A DNA stretch of 64,000 nucleotides, taken from positions 1,939,501-2,003,500 of the forward strand of contig VCCP01000007.1 of NCBI GenBank assembly GCA_005765155.1, given 5' to 3'. Under the pieces are notes generated by a model that saw only the letters and a program-made list of their open reading frames with translations, was not told the DNA's origin and searched no databases. The stretch comes from Zelopaecilomyces penicillatus. Lineage: Eukaryota; Ascomycota; Sordariomycetes; Hypocreales; Pseudodiploosporaceae. The translations under genes were made by a program, and so were the position numbers. Positions within the stretch are counted from its first letter, which is position 1. Every line of letters begins with the position of its first letter. Shown here piece by piece: positions 33,794 through 46,200 of this stretch.

Positions 33794-35059
33794 CTACGCA
33801 TGTCGACCTAACCTCTCCTCATCGTCTTCCACCAACTCATGCGCCGGTCGGAACTCGGTCGCTCCATTGGCATCTTCTCTTCTCAGTCGTGGGTTCGGAT
33901 ACGTGTCTAGTCTTCCGCCAAGCGAAGTGTATCCCTGTTTGCGGCTCGTCAGAATACCACTCACTATCCCCGCTAAAAAGCCATGGCATTTGCTCGAGAC
34001 TCAACTTACCTCGTCATATAATGAGCAATAGGGTATCCCAAGACGTAGTATAAACTATTAGGGCAAGTTAGCAAAACACCTTCTCCCTACCACACATCAA
34101 CAAATTAAGAAGACACAACTCACAGCCCAAATCTCTGTATAATGCCAATCAATCACCGGATGCACTCTCATGAAATCTGGCCACCCAGAATCCGTCGCGT
34201 CGAAATGCCCTAGCTTCGCGCCATGCGGATCCGTCCTCCGCGTGCCTACAAAAATCGCCTTTACTGCCGGCTGCACTTCCAAGTACGCGCCCAGCGCCGC
34301 GCGCATTGGCAACGCAATCGACGTCACATCCAAGTGGTACGCCGCGGCCGAAGACGCGACGAACTCGTCTACCTGCGTGAACGAATTCGGCGCGACGACG
34401 TAGACGGCCTGCAGGGCTTTTGTAGATTTGTGTGTTGTATTCGTATTTGCCGCCGGGGTTTCGGTGGTGGCAGTCGTCGTTGGGGCATCGGCGTCGGCGT
34501 CGGATGTCGAAGATGGTCGGCGCGCAAGGCATGCTAGTATAAGAACCAAGAGCACAAGGCTAAGTTGAATGTTAGCTGTTTGTTGCATTAACCCTCTTAA
34601 TTATGAACGACCTACCAATCTTTACCACCATTGTAACTAAGGGCAAGCTGCGATGGCCTAACAAATAAATAATAATAATATTAGCCTCATGAATAAAATC
34701 AAGACCTATGACCGCGATGCAAGGGCTCAAAAAACTCACTCGTATCGCGTTAACGCCTCCTCCACCACGCCCAGTGAAATCCGGACTTGCTCTTGCACCT
34801 GCTTCAGCAACGGCGTGCTTGGCTCCTCACCCAAAAACGCATCGACCTTGTCGCGAATCTCGTCGCAGACCTCACCCAACGCGCGCTTCCCTTCTTCCTT
34901 GGCGGGGCGACCATCGGTGTCACTCTGGTGGTGGTCTTGTGTCGTCATGGCGGGCAAGTTCAGTTTCTCATGTACCGTAGTGGCGGAAGTAGCAGCAGCA
35001 GCAACAGCAGCGGGATGGTCCTGGAGCAAAGACGTCGTGGTCATCCTCGGTCTGGTCAC
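33794..35059 (-). CDS. FAD synthase (FMN adenylyltransferase)
   Basis: Five exons, 35059-34740, 34657-34616, 34559-34124, 34054-34010 and 33934-33794, give 327 residues. The protein converts FMN and ATP to FAD in the cytosol, using a PAPS-reductase-like fold. Visible landmarks: L-A-L-S-Y-N-G-G-K-D-C (111-121), the ATP-binding loop, split by two introns; F-V-G-T-R-R-T-D-P-H-G; F-M-R-V-H-P-V-I-D-W-H-Y; and G-Y-T-S-L-G-G near the end. Exon 2 encodes little more than the loop (42 nt) and exon 4 is 45 nt. The N-terminal ~55 residues are low complexity, so translation may instead begin at the internal Met at 34948 or 35044. All junctions are GT-AG and keep the frame. Confidence 0.92.
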
Positions 35060-36162
35060 GCTTGTTGGCCCATGCCTGGATCTTCAGAGTTCCACCTTTT
35101 TTCCCAGACGCGCGACCCTTTGTTCCAAAACCGGCACATCCGAGAGATCTCCCAATTACCAGAGGGGCGTTGGTCGGCAACCCCGCCAACTGCCCCTCGG
35201 TAAAGATCACGTGCTTCTGATAAGATAAGACAACTTTCCTCGGCAGCCACCCACTCCTTCTAGCTGACCGGAGCTGTCACCACGGAAACTCCGCCACCGA
35301 GCCCCACCGAGCCGTCACCGAGTCCCGAACTGCCCTCCGGCCCGCCCCGGTGCAAAATGCCACTGTAAGCGGAGTCTCTTCACAGAAACAGGCGCCCCCT
35401 CCGTCCGTCCCGCTCGCTGTCTTTCTCTGCCTTACAGAAAGAGCCCCTCTCTTTGATCCCCTCTTTTAGCTAGCCCCTGTCCGTTCTTTTGCTGGCGCCC
35501 GCATTTCGTCACATTTTTTCCCCTTTCCTGCTGGTCATGGTTGCAACCGGATGTACAAAGTTTTCCTTTATGCGGCATTTTACTGCACGCAAATACTGCA
35601 AATTTGCATACTAGAGTGGTAGATGTAAAGAGAGTGGAATTTGCGCTACTACTATGTATTCCTTTGTAACTGATTTCTCGAGCATGGTGATGCGAAGTGG
35701 TAATTACTGTATAGAATTCCAGGAAAACTTGGAAACAACACTTTCTTAAGTCTCGTGACGAACAAACACACACACACATGTATACGCATCAAGTAAAGTA
35801 GAAATCACATTCAAAATCACAAATCAAGAACGCAGGATACGTTGTTCAAAAACTCTGTTCAAACTGTCACTCAAAAAAACAAGAAATGACAATCAAAATA
35901 TCATCCACGTCTCCACTCCCCACCCATCCCTCACATCAACCCCCATTTTCCCTAAGAAAACAAAAACCCCTCCCGGTATTCTACAGCCACAAAGTCGTAA
36001 ATATTGACATCTTTATCCTTTGTTGAAGACCAGAAGAGACCCTAGCGTGGTTTTTGTTGCCCAAGAAAATCATATTGCCGAAAAGGAAAACCGCGAGAAA
36101 AGTGGCATAAGAGTGAGAAGGGCTTTAGGAAACGTTATCCCAGAGTCATTGTGTTGCAATAT
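35060..36162. other. Intergenic
   Basis: Holds the FAD synthase promoter on the left, with a CCACCGAGCC-type short repeat near 35285-35325, and the 3' region of the metallothionein gene on the right. No coding frame is supported. Confidence 0.6.
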
Positions 36163-36441
36163 TTAATGCTGCAGGTGGATTCACATATGTCAGAAAACAG
36201 AAAACAAATGAACATCTGATGAGGTACAAAATCTCGGGTAGGGGCCAGGGAAGTACTCACGCTGCAGCTGGTGCACTTGCAGGCATCGCAAGAGCCGGCG
36301 CAGTTGCAGCTGGAGCATTGGCTACATTTCGTAGTTAGCACATATTTTAATTCCACTGTAGTTCAACTTGATCCATCTCTGGGATATTATCCAGAAATGC
36401 GAGGAAGAACACATCAAGGTTGGCACTCACCAGGGAGACAT
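36163..36441 (-). CDS. Metallothionein, 25 residues
   Basis: Three coding exons, 36441-36431 (11 nt), 36321-36261 (61 nt) and 36168-36163 (6 nt, one codon plus stop), total 78 nt. The introns have GTGAGT/ATGTAG (branch TGCTAAC) and GTGAGT/CTGCAG (branch TCTGAC). The peptide starts M-S-P-C-Q-C and has eight Cys in the pattern C-x-C-x2-C-x-C-x3-C-x2-C-x-C-x2-C, ending S-H. Fungal copper metallothioneins are about 25 residues with C-x-C repeats, so cytosolic Cu(I)/Zn buffering is the likely role. The gene is too short for ORF finders; the Cys-rich open frame visible in exon 2 runs through the introns and is misleading. Confidence 0.85.
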
Positions 36442-36564
36442 GATGATTGTTGTTTGGTGAAGTAAACTTCGAAAGTTGTTTGGAATAGTTTATCGGAAGA
36501 ATGTTCGAGTTGAGTAGCTTACAGAAAAAAGAAAAGTCACAAAAGTGAGCGGCCATCAGCACTT

Positions 36565-36570
36565 CTTATA
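36565..36570 (-). promoter_or_regulatory. TATA box of the metallothionein gene
   Basis: TATAAG on the minus strand lies 125 bp upstream of the metallothionein ATG, a normal distance for a fungal TATA promoter. No clear metal-response element was recognised. Confidence 0.4.
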
Positions 36571-39500
36571 CTCGTTTGATCTACGGTATCCGCTTTCTCA
36601 AGGCTGCAGTCTACAGTTTCGGGTAATGAATTCCGGCCCCCACTCATGTTACGTGTTAAATCATACCAGGTGGCGTCCATTGTTCCCTTTGCACGTGTTC
36701 ATTCTGGAAATATTTCTAGGCGTTCCAGCCAACAGGATACTGCAAGGGCAGAGAAAGGTGGGTTCAAGGATGAGAGGGGGGGCCGTTTGGCGTCCGCCCG
36801 TATGACCATGAACCAAGGCGTGTATGAATCGCAACCCGCCAAGCTACCCCTCTTCCCCGCACCCTATCGGCCTATCGCCGTGGCAGGGTCTGAAGTGTGA
36901 GCTGCCTGACCCGACGTTTTTTGTTGGCTTCGGAAAGTTGGCGGTAGGCTGCTGGGCCAGATGAAACTGGCGAATGGGGGAAGCGATGGCTATCTCGAAC
37001 TGGGAAGTCGGGCAGCAGATCAACAAGGGGGGTGGCAGGATATCCGCCTCACCGAGAGAACGGAATGACCAATACAATGACATTATGAATGCCAAGGACC
37101 AACGCCGAGTTGACAAAGCATAGCCTTGAAATGAAAGCACCTACCGGGCAGGCAATCACTACACCAAACGGAAGACATGTGGCATAACGAGGTCCATGAT
37201 TGGATGGGGAATCTCGGTACACAATGAGACTTGATATCCCTACCAGAAGGAGTTCGAGGCATCAAAATTGCCTGGTCAGACGGGAAATGAACGCCGTTCG
37301 ACTGAAGGCGCTTGAGGGAATAGCTCATTCCCGAGGTGGGTTATATGAAGTGAGGCATCGGTCGAGGACCGAGCTCAGGAAGAACCATGAAAGCCCCGCC
37401 AACGACGTCAGATGTAAGGCAGTGTTGCGTGAGTGAAATAGAGAACGGTTGCCTGTCTCCTTACCATGTTACAGCAGTGGAGAGGGCTAGCAGATGAACA
37501 ACCGGTTTTTGGATGAGGCAAATATGCGTGAACATAGGAGGATCGTGCACGGCTATGGGTACAAGTTACCGCAAGCATTCGGCATACCCACTGAGGTACT
37601 GTCCTATATCCGTCAAGCGAGGATATTGTGCGTTGGTAGCAAGGGGAATAGCAAGAATGCTCGTGTTTAGTCCGTATATGGAAGGGATTGTTGAGCTCTC
37701 ATGAGAAGTGACCATCCCTAGCTCCCCTTCGCTGACTGCCAAGGACGACAACAAGCAATAAGGAGAGCTACAATGTGATGGAGGAAGAAGCGAGTGAAAA
37801 GCAGAAAGAGAGGGGAACAACCAACCGGGATGCATGGATACTCAGCGGATCCCAAGTGGGTAAATAGGATTGGTTGGACTTTTGGGCTATGCATCCAACC
37901 TATTTGGGCAAGCCGATACAAGTTCGGTGTCGGGGGAAGGTGAGGAAAACAGGTAGTGGGTGTAACAGGGACGAAAAACCACTCACATCGATCAAGGATA
38001 GCATTAAGCGAGCTGAAATTCAAACCTCCAATAACGGTAAAAAAAACGGTGGAAGGAAAGGGGGCCGGGAGAGCTGAACCGGCAGAAAACGTAAGGCGGC
38101 GAAATAGAAAAGGTAAGAAAAGGGTCAGAAAAGATGCGAGTATGACAGTCATGTGTTGTTGAAAACGCCACGTCTGAAGGGTAGAGGATAGAGAAATATT
38201 TTTTGCCGCTGGAAGCGATAAAGAAAAGAATGAAAGAAAAGAGATGAAGTCAACCTAGCAAGCCATACCGGAAGAATCCGTATGGGAATGATCAATCATT
38301 CCAAAAAGAAATAGGGGTCGGCGTACTTCTGTCGGCGAAGAGTTTGCAGCGATTCTTGGAAGTAGCGTGGTACGAAACCGGCTGATTTACCCAGTCGGAC
38401 TATATGCCAAAAAGTCCCAATATGTGAAATAAAGCCTCAAATGTAAGGGTTGGCCCCGTTCGGATTGTAGAATAAATATGGAGAGTCGTAAAAGTATGCA
38501 CACATCGGGTACGACTCTGCGGTGTTGCCGGTATTGTTATGGAGTAGAATAGGGGAAGTTGTCGGGAGGGAAGTGGTCGGAAAAGTACGATCGGGTAGGA
38601 TCAAAAGGCGGTATTCGGTTGCGGGAGATCGATGCGTTAGACCTTTGGGGATATTGGATTTCGGATGAACGTCTGTGGTAGAGATCGATCGATGGTTCGG
38701 TTCGGGTGAGTATCGAAGGTGAGTAGATGTTCCTTGCTGTTTCGTCAATGATAAAGTATAGTTAGCTGTTCCCATGAAATCTCGACACAAACATAGCATC
38801 AAAGTTGTGAAGAAGCGCGAGAAACGAAAGACAAATCTCCAGGGAATGAGGAAGGAGAGTGTCTGCGACAGGCTCTTCAACTTCCAATGCATTCTCGAGC
38901 ACAGAAACAGATACCAACCACTAACCTTATTTTCTCCCCTTTCCCAACATGAGGGCATTCATCATTCATACAGCAAAACACCAACCTATACATCTACCTT
39001 CTTTCTGCCACTCAACCACCAAGTGTTATCAAGAAAAAAAGACAAACTCACAAACACACACACAGATCGTCTCTCCTTCAAACACCAAGAAGGGTGGGCA
39101 CCACCCCAACCTTATACCTTCCTTACTCCCAACACCAAAAAGAAGAGGGGTTCAAACGCTATACTACCCAACGTCCCGCTCTCGGCAGTTATCGCGTCTT
39201 ACTGGCACATCATTTAGCCCCTCTCTTCTCATCAGCGACGACACCCCCATAGAACGAAGGACTGGACTATGCCGTGTGGGGGGTAGGGGGGGTGGAAGAA
39301 CGGGTAGGTGGCCAAGTGAAATGACGATAACAGGGCATTAGTGAAAAAGAAAATTACCCAGTCGAAACATCCAGACGCGAGACAAACAAGCTGGGAACTG
39401 GGACATGAAACACCTCGATGAGAGTGATGATAGCATCCACGGTTCTGTCATTGGAATGATCCCAAGTGTACCCATCTCGAAGGTATCAAGATGATCACCC

Positions 39501-40071
39501 TCAACCAGCAGACAGCAGCAACGAATAGACGCCAGACATCACACACACACACATACACAAACACAATAGAATGTGAGAAAATTAATGTTTCTTGCTCGCA
39601 GAAACACAACCCGATGGCACCATCGCGGTATCATTACCCATCAAGGTGTCAAAGTAGCCATCAGGGTTCACGCCGCACCAGAGCGGGGGGCCCGTGAGAC
39701 GTGACAATACAAAACCCACTCCTCAACATCTCCAAGTGTCGGGAGATAAGGTACTGATGATGCATAGCAAGGTCTCTAATGGACACGGTATCAGATGGTA
39801 TCCCCCAAGTATCTCCCTAACGTCTGTTCAACTTACCAACGAACAACCCCTATTCAGACTCCAAAAAAGTCGCCAGTACACATACAACAAAGTCACTTGT
39901 AGGCGCATCAGTGACAACAGACTACCTAGTGTTCACGGACTCTTAGTGACAGGAAAAATTGATTGGCTGCAAGGATACTGCTAATAAGCATACAATTTAG
40001 ACGTGGTGCAAAAATGTCATATCCCCAAAACCTGCCCTGTTGGTCTTACACCAACCCACCCACTTCCTCCT
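36571..40071. other. 3.5 kb intergenic spacer
   Basis: No protein family is recognised. A long purine-rich tract (about 37930-38260) and an AC-rich tract (39020-39080, 39538-39565) stand out. The longest frame (38437-38958, minus) has no domain, no splice partners and low-complexity composition. The spacer holds the metallothionein promoter and the 3' end of the ATPase gene; a non-coding transcript is possible but not shown. Confidence 0.5.
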
Positions 40072-43000
40072 TTACACGGTGACGTCGCTGACTGGGTGCT
40101 TGTCGACACCAAGTTCAAAACGTCTCTTCACTGCCTTCCAGCTCTCTACGAGCGCAACATACGTCAAGACGCAGCCCGCCACCACACCCCACTCCCACGT
40201 CAGTCCCTGGTGCTTAAACACTGTCGTGTTCACATAAGGAATGTAGACAACCGGAAACGTGACCAAGAAACCTGCGACAACTGACCAAAACAAGAAGCGA
40301 TTGTGGTAAACAGTTTTGAAAACAGAAAAGGGACCAGTCCAGCGTTCATCCATGGCAAACAGACTTCGGTGCGAATGCTTCACCTCCCAGGCAGTAACGA
40401 GGAGCAAAAAGCTCAGTGTAGCGAATGTAGATGCTCTGGCGCGGAACACGATATCACAGTTGCCGCCAGCGCTCTCGTTACAATGAATTGGCAAATCATG
40501 GAATCCGTGTCCGGAGGCAGCATAAGCGACCAACATAAATACAGCGAGGCAGAGAGACCCCATGAATGTTCCGTACATAAGCTGGTCCCGAACCAAATCC
40601 ACTGTAAACACTCCGGTGCGTAGACTCCTAGGTGGGCGCTTGAGAATATCTGGCTGTGCCTCTTCGAGCCCAAGACCTAGGGCAAGAGGAGATGACGTAA
40701 CCAGGTTTGCCCAGAGAATCTCCAGCGGCGAAAGAGGAAATACAGCGACTTGATCCTCATCCTTGAAGCACAAGCCAATCAAGAGAAGAATGACTTGGGC
40801 CAGGTTGGAGGTGAGAAGATGCAGCAAAAACTAAATAATGTTAGCGTATTGTTCTAATGATATTACAAGGGAAAGATCGTACCTTTTGGATGTTGTCAGC
40901 CAGTCTCCGGCCCTCTTGAATGCCGGTAACGATGGAAGCAAAGTTATCATCCGTGAGTACCATATCTGCAGCCTCCTTGGCCACATCACTACCACGGTCG
41001 CCCATGGCGATACCCACATCGGCTTGCTTGAGGGCTGGCGAATCGTTCACACCATCACCCGTCATAATGCAAAAAGCCTTTCGTCGATGAAGAGCCTGGA
41101 TAACCCTGACCTTTGTCAGGGGGCTGCATCGGGCAATGACAAGCGGAAGACTCTTCAATGCATCAACTTGCTCATCGGTAAGATTGGCAAAGTCGGATGC
41201 AGACATGACCGTGTTCGGGGCCAGCGGGCCGTCCCGGGACAAGATGCCAACCTCGTAAGCTATCGCGGTGGCCGTCTTGATGTGGTCACCCGTGACCATG
41301 TGCACGGTGACACCAGCACCTCGACACTGAGCCACGGCGCCTGCAGTTTCTGCTCGAGGAGGATCATAGAGACCTGCGAGACCGAGAAAGCGCAAGTTAC
41401 TTTCCACTTTGGTGCGGTCATTGACGTCCTCTGACTTTTCATCCATGGTCTTGTGAGCAATGCAGAGTACACGAAGACCTTCCGCGGCGAGCTCGTCGGC
41501 CTTGGCGAGAATGGATTGCTTCAAGCCATCTGTCTCATTGAGAATGGGAAGCATCACTTCAACAGCGCCCTTGGTATAGACGTGGCAATTGGGCTCGATG
41601 TTGCTGCCGTAGACAACGCTCATGAGCTTGCATGAAGAATCAAATGGGTGTTCAGCCACCAGCTCATCGCTCCCGGCCTTGTACTTGCCAAATCGCATGG
41701 CAAAGACCCTCAGGGCGATTTCGGTGGGTTCTCCTACTGCTTTCCACTCGGCGGAATCAAAGGCCGTGGTGACGCTACTAGAATCCGTCTCGGGCTCCTT
41801 CTTTCCATCGGTGACAGTCGAGTTGTTGCAAAGCACCAGAGTCTTGAGGAAGGCGTTGAAACAGGTTTCTGCGAGAGAGCCAGACCAAGTCACCGTACCG
41901 CTAGTGGGGTCGTAAGGGTCAGATGTGCCTTCAGTGATACCAGTCAGACCTCCGCGAAGCCAAACTTTGCGAGTGATCATGCGTCCTTGGGTAAGAGTGC
42001 CAGTCTTGTCAGAGCAGATATTGGTGACACCACCAACAGCTTCGAGTGACGGCATTTGGCGGACAATAACATGGCCCTTGACCATTGCCTTTGTTGCAAC
42101 AGCCATTGTCACAGTCAAGACAGCGAGAAGCGATTCGGGAATGACGGCGACACCGACGCAAATTCCGTAGAGCAGTACATCGTCTGTGATCTTCCACTTG
42201 CTGACAGAGAAGACGATGACGGCGAGAAGGATGGCAAATGCGAACAAGAGCAGTGCAAACTTGCTGAGGGTAACTTGCAAAGGCGTTCCCTCAAGACCAA
42301 GGATGCTGCGCGCACCCTGATAAACGTTGAACAGGAATTTGGTCACTGGTCCTTTGCCGGTATTTTGTCGCTTCTTGGCGCGCAACAGCTCGGCAATTTG
42401 GCCAACTTCAGTGTCCATACCAGTGGAGATGACGATACCTGTAGCGCGTCCACGAGTGACGGAACTTCCAGTAAAGGCGAGATTCGTACGATCGCCAACA
42501 GGAAGATCGGGATCCGTAAAGACCTCCTCGGGCCTTTTGCTAATGGCCAGGGATTCGCCGGTGAGATGAGCCTCATCCGTTGACAAATTGATTCCGGACA
42601 CCAGGCGCAGATCGGCAGGGACTACATCGCCAGTCGCAAGAGACACAAGATCACCCTTGACGAGAGTTTCTGCTTTGACACTATCACTCTGGCCATTGCG
42701 GATGACTTTACACTTGGGAGTGGACAGGGCGTAGAGTGACTGAATAGTCTGCTCAGCACGATAGTCTTGAATCAATCTAAAGATGAGGTTAGTAAGCGTC
42801 TTCAACGCATATACTATGTAGTAGTACATGATTGGATGAGAGGGGGCAGGTTGTTGGTGAGCTTCTTCTTACCCGACGACAATATTGAGGAGGATGACCG
42901 CAACGACGACACCGGCCTCGATGTAATCACTAATGGCAAACGACAAGGCGGCCACGGCGATGAGGACAACGGTGAGGGCATTGGCGACCTGCTGGAGGAA

Positions 43001-43294
43001 GATCTCCCATAGAGACAGGCCCTTGGCCTCCTTAATGGTGTTGGGGCCGTCCCGGTCCAACCGGGCGGCAGCGTCCTGGTCGCTCAGTCCATCGTTAAGA
43101 TTGGTCTTGAGCAGCTCAGCAACGTGCTGGGCAGAGAGCGTGTGTGGACAGCTCGGCTTTTCTATGGCTACGGCTATATCTGGGGGTTCCGCTATAGGGG
43201 GCTGGTCGTCCTGGCTGGGGAGAGCCGACGAGTCCGACGAGGAGGAGCTGGCGTGTTCTGCACCATTCGTAACTATAGTCACAATTTCTCCCAT
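40072..43294 (-). CDS. ENA-type Na+/K+-efflux P-type ATPase
   Basis: Three exons, 43294-42873, 42776-40883 and 40830-40072, give 1,024 residues. It pumps Na+ (and K+) out across the plasma membrane at the expense of ATP. Family landmarks: a cytosolic N-domain with N-D-G-L-S; T-G-E-S (213-216); P-E-S-L in the fourth membrane helix (354-357); the phosphorylated Asp in D-K-T-G-T (from 397); M-V-T-G-D; T-G-D-G-V-N-D-S-P near 725; and six C-terminal membrane helices. The P-E-S-L motif and overall order fit fungal IID (ENA) pumps rather than Ca2+ pumps. Introns are 96 bp (GTAAGA/CTTTAG, TACTAAC branch) and 52 bp (GTACGA/TTTAG, GCTAAC branch). Length is slightly short of the usual 1,040-1,100. The far upstream region has a long purine/pyrimidine leader. 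Confidence 0.93.
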
Positions 43295-46200
43295 CGAATG
43301 TGTATCGGTTGCTGGCTAATGCAGCTGGACAGACGCAGGGTAGGTTGAAGGGGGTGGTTGGAAGAAGCCTTGGGTGTTGAAAGGAGGGGGGGACTTGATA
43401 CTCGAAGCCGGCACAAACCAGGAAGACGAGAAGAAGAGACGGGGGTGAAAAAGAGGTTTTGAAACGGGTCGAAAGCGGAAGCTGCGTGATGAAGCGCGGC
43501 AAACGGGATCGAACGGGTTTTCGGGGTCTCTTTTTTAGCTTCGATGAAGCTGTGGCTCTGTAAGTAGAAGTAATGAGGGTTAGGCGAAAGCCTGGTGAGG
43601 GCGAGGAGGAAGAAAGGGAAGCAAGAAGGGCAAAGCTCGAGTCGCCTACCGGAGGCCACGGTCCTTATTAATAGCCCGGGGGACGAGAGGCGCGGGGCGG
43701 CTTGTGAAGGCGACGGACGGCCAAAGGAGCGACGACAAGGCGAGCGAGCGACGAACGAACGGGGTCCGGCCAGGCGACGTGGGTCCCCACTCCAGGCCGG
43801 TGAGGTGTGTGTGTGTGTGTGCGTGCGTTGCGTTGCGTTGCGTTGCGTTGCGTTGCGTGTGCGGATGGTGAGCGAGTGTGTGTATGTATGGTGTGTATTA
43901 TGGTGTGGCGTGTGGAGAGAGAGCAGGCTGTGGTGTGTGGTGGAGTGTGGTGTTTAGCTGGAGGTGGTGCTTGTCACAGCTGGCGCTCGCGGTTGGCTGG
44001 TTGGCTGGTTGGTGGGCGGCGTGTGGGCGGTGGTGGCAGGCCGTCAGAGGAGGCCGTCCACTGTTCACTGTAGTTCTTCCAGCTGTGGGTTGGTCACTGT
44101 CCGCTGAGCTGGGTGGCGGGCTCCCCTGTAGCTCACTCCACTATAGCAGCTGCATCCACTAATTACACACTCAGTCCCCACTGTCCACGGTACACACGAG
44201 CTGTGCCACGGCGTACCTACTTACTCATGATGGGTACCAGTGAAGTTGTTAACCATTTGTTCTGTTTGTCTAGATATCCAAGCATAGAAGCACTCATCAT
44301 CAGGTACCTAGCCGTGCAATCGTCTTCTTTACTGTCTCCTGTCATCCATCGGAATCCGTTGGTAAACACGCCTTCTGGCAGGAGCTGTACCGACACGCCT
44401 GAGGCCCCCACCTCAACCGACACGGCAGGGACGGAACCCGCCAAGGCCGCGGAGGCGGGGGGGCAAACCGCACCAAGGCAAGCCTTGTTGACCTGGGGCC
44501 AGCCTGCGCCTTCCTGCTAACTCCCTCAGGTCACTCTTTGCCCCGGAGGCCAAGGCAAGTAAGTGTACTGTACTGATCTGCTCCTTCCCCACCGGGGGGT
44601 TGAAGACGACACACTTTGCCAGAAATAGCGCCAGTGTGACGAGATTATCAAGATTGGGTTTTAAATGTTAAATGGTTGAAAAGATGTATTGGGTTATTCT
44701 TCCATTGTTCCCTTTTCAGAAGTAGTTTTGCCATTGAATGAGGGAGGTAGCATGGCTCTGGCATTCGTGTTTTGAGCTTCTGAAGGTGATTGTGGCCTGC
44801 CAGATCCGGCAATTGCCATAAATAGGTTCTACCTACTATCATGAAAAGATACAGCAGTCGACTGACCCCAATTTCTCAAGTGAAAGAACACCGTATCAGG
44901 TCTCCTTATCTTCATACTGTTCATTTGTTTTTTGTATAATTCTCCGCTGAGCCATTGGGCCGGTAATTATGATTAAAACACACATAGCATACTTAGGGAA
45001 AAGGCATCCTGTATAGCCAGCGTGGCTGTGTATGCACGTCCCAAAATATTGGCAACTGGGTTCAGCAGCGGATCTTGCTTGGCATGTGTGTTTGGTATCG
45101 TCGTTGGCTTCCATTCCCCCACAGCTCTCTTGTTTTATTAATCTGGTAATATGTGTAGTGAGTTGTGAGTTAATTAACCTTGCTATATTGATCTTGATCT
45201 GTTTGACCTTTGGCGGGGGATGTTCATCTATCGTTACAAGTTGAGTACCGCCCATCTGGCAAACGCCATCTCATTACTATTCATGCCACAAGCTCCAAGG
45301 GACTGACTAACTAGCATGGCCTGTTATCATCATTAGTGCATATCCTAATCATGCACTCCCAACACCGATGGAATGGCTTCACCTCCCACTAATCCAAACC
45401 CCCACAATGCCCCGCCATGGGTCAACATCATCGCCCTTATCACCATCCTTATCTTCCCTTGTCATCACCGCCACTCCTTTTCCCCAATCTCCTATCCTCC
45501 TCTATATCGCTCGATATTGTATTGTTCCTATTACTACTTCACTGTACTATATCCCTTCTTTTCTTTTTTCCCTTCCACGCAATTCTGTGCTGTCCATTTC
45601 CTCAAATTAACCCCCCCTTGGCGCTGCAGGTGAGAGAGCACGCAGGGGCTCAGGTGACCCAAGACACAGTGTATTACCTGTAGCCTGCAGGGGCACGTGG
45701 GGAGCTAAGCGTGTGGGTGCGTCTATACTGGGCCTATGACAATGGGGGGCTTGACTATTGCGTCCGGCCTCATGAGAGTCAGGGATCAAAGGGATCAATA
45801 CGAACCCAAGGGATGGGAAGTGATGCCAGTGATGTGACTACTTGAGGCGGTTCAATTGCCTATACCCGTAGGAAACCAGCACAAAAGACAATCGATGAAT
45901 CGACTAATCGACAGTACACGTAGATGTCCGGCCTGCATGGCTAGTACTAGATGTGGCCATGGCCGGAGCATCCTGTGTATCTCCGGACCCGAACGGACCT
46001 TGAAGTACCTACGTACAGTATATCTACAGTACATCGACCAGCATAGCATGCATCATCACCTCGCACACCTTGTTACCGGAATGGGAAAGTGGGCATGCTG
46101 GACCATCATGTACCAGGGGGCGTAGAACTACCTTGACTAATAATACAGCGGCTCTGTCTTGGCTGCTTCCCAGCTGAGGGCATCCACAGCAGCAGCTCCC

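Noticed and set aside
36135..36356. 73-residue Cys-rich open frame as the metallothionein
   Set aside because: It runs through both introns; the spliced 25-residue model explains the Cys pattern, start and stop.
38437..38958. 173-residue minus-strand gene
   Set aside because: No domain, no splice partners, low-complexity composition and no supporting start context.
43490..43530. GTTCGAT T-loop-like sequence upstream of the ATPase gene
   Set aside because: No T-stem pairing; no tRNA body on either side.
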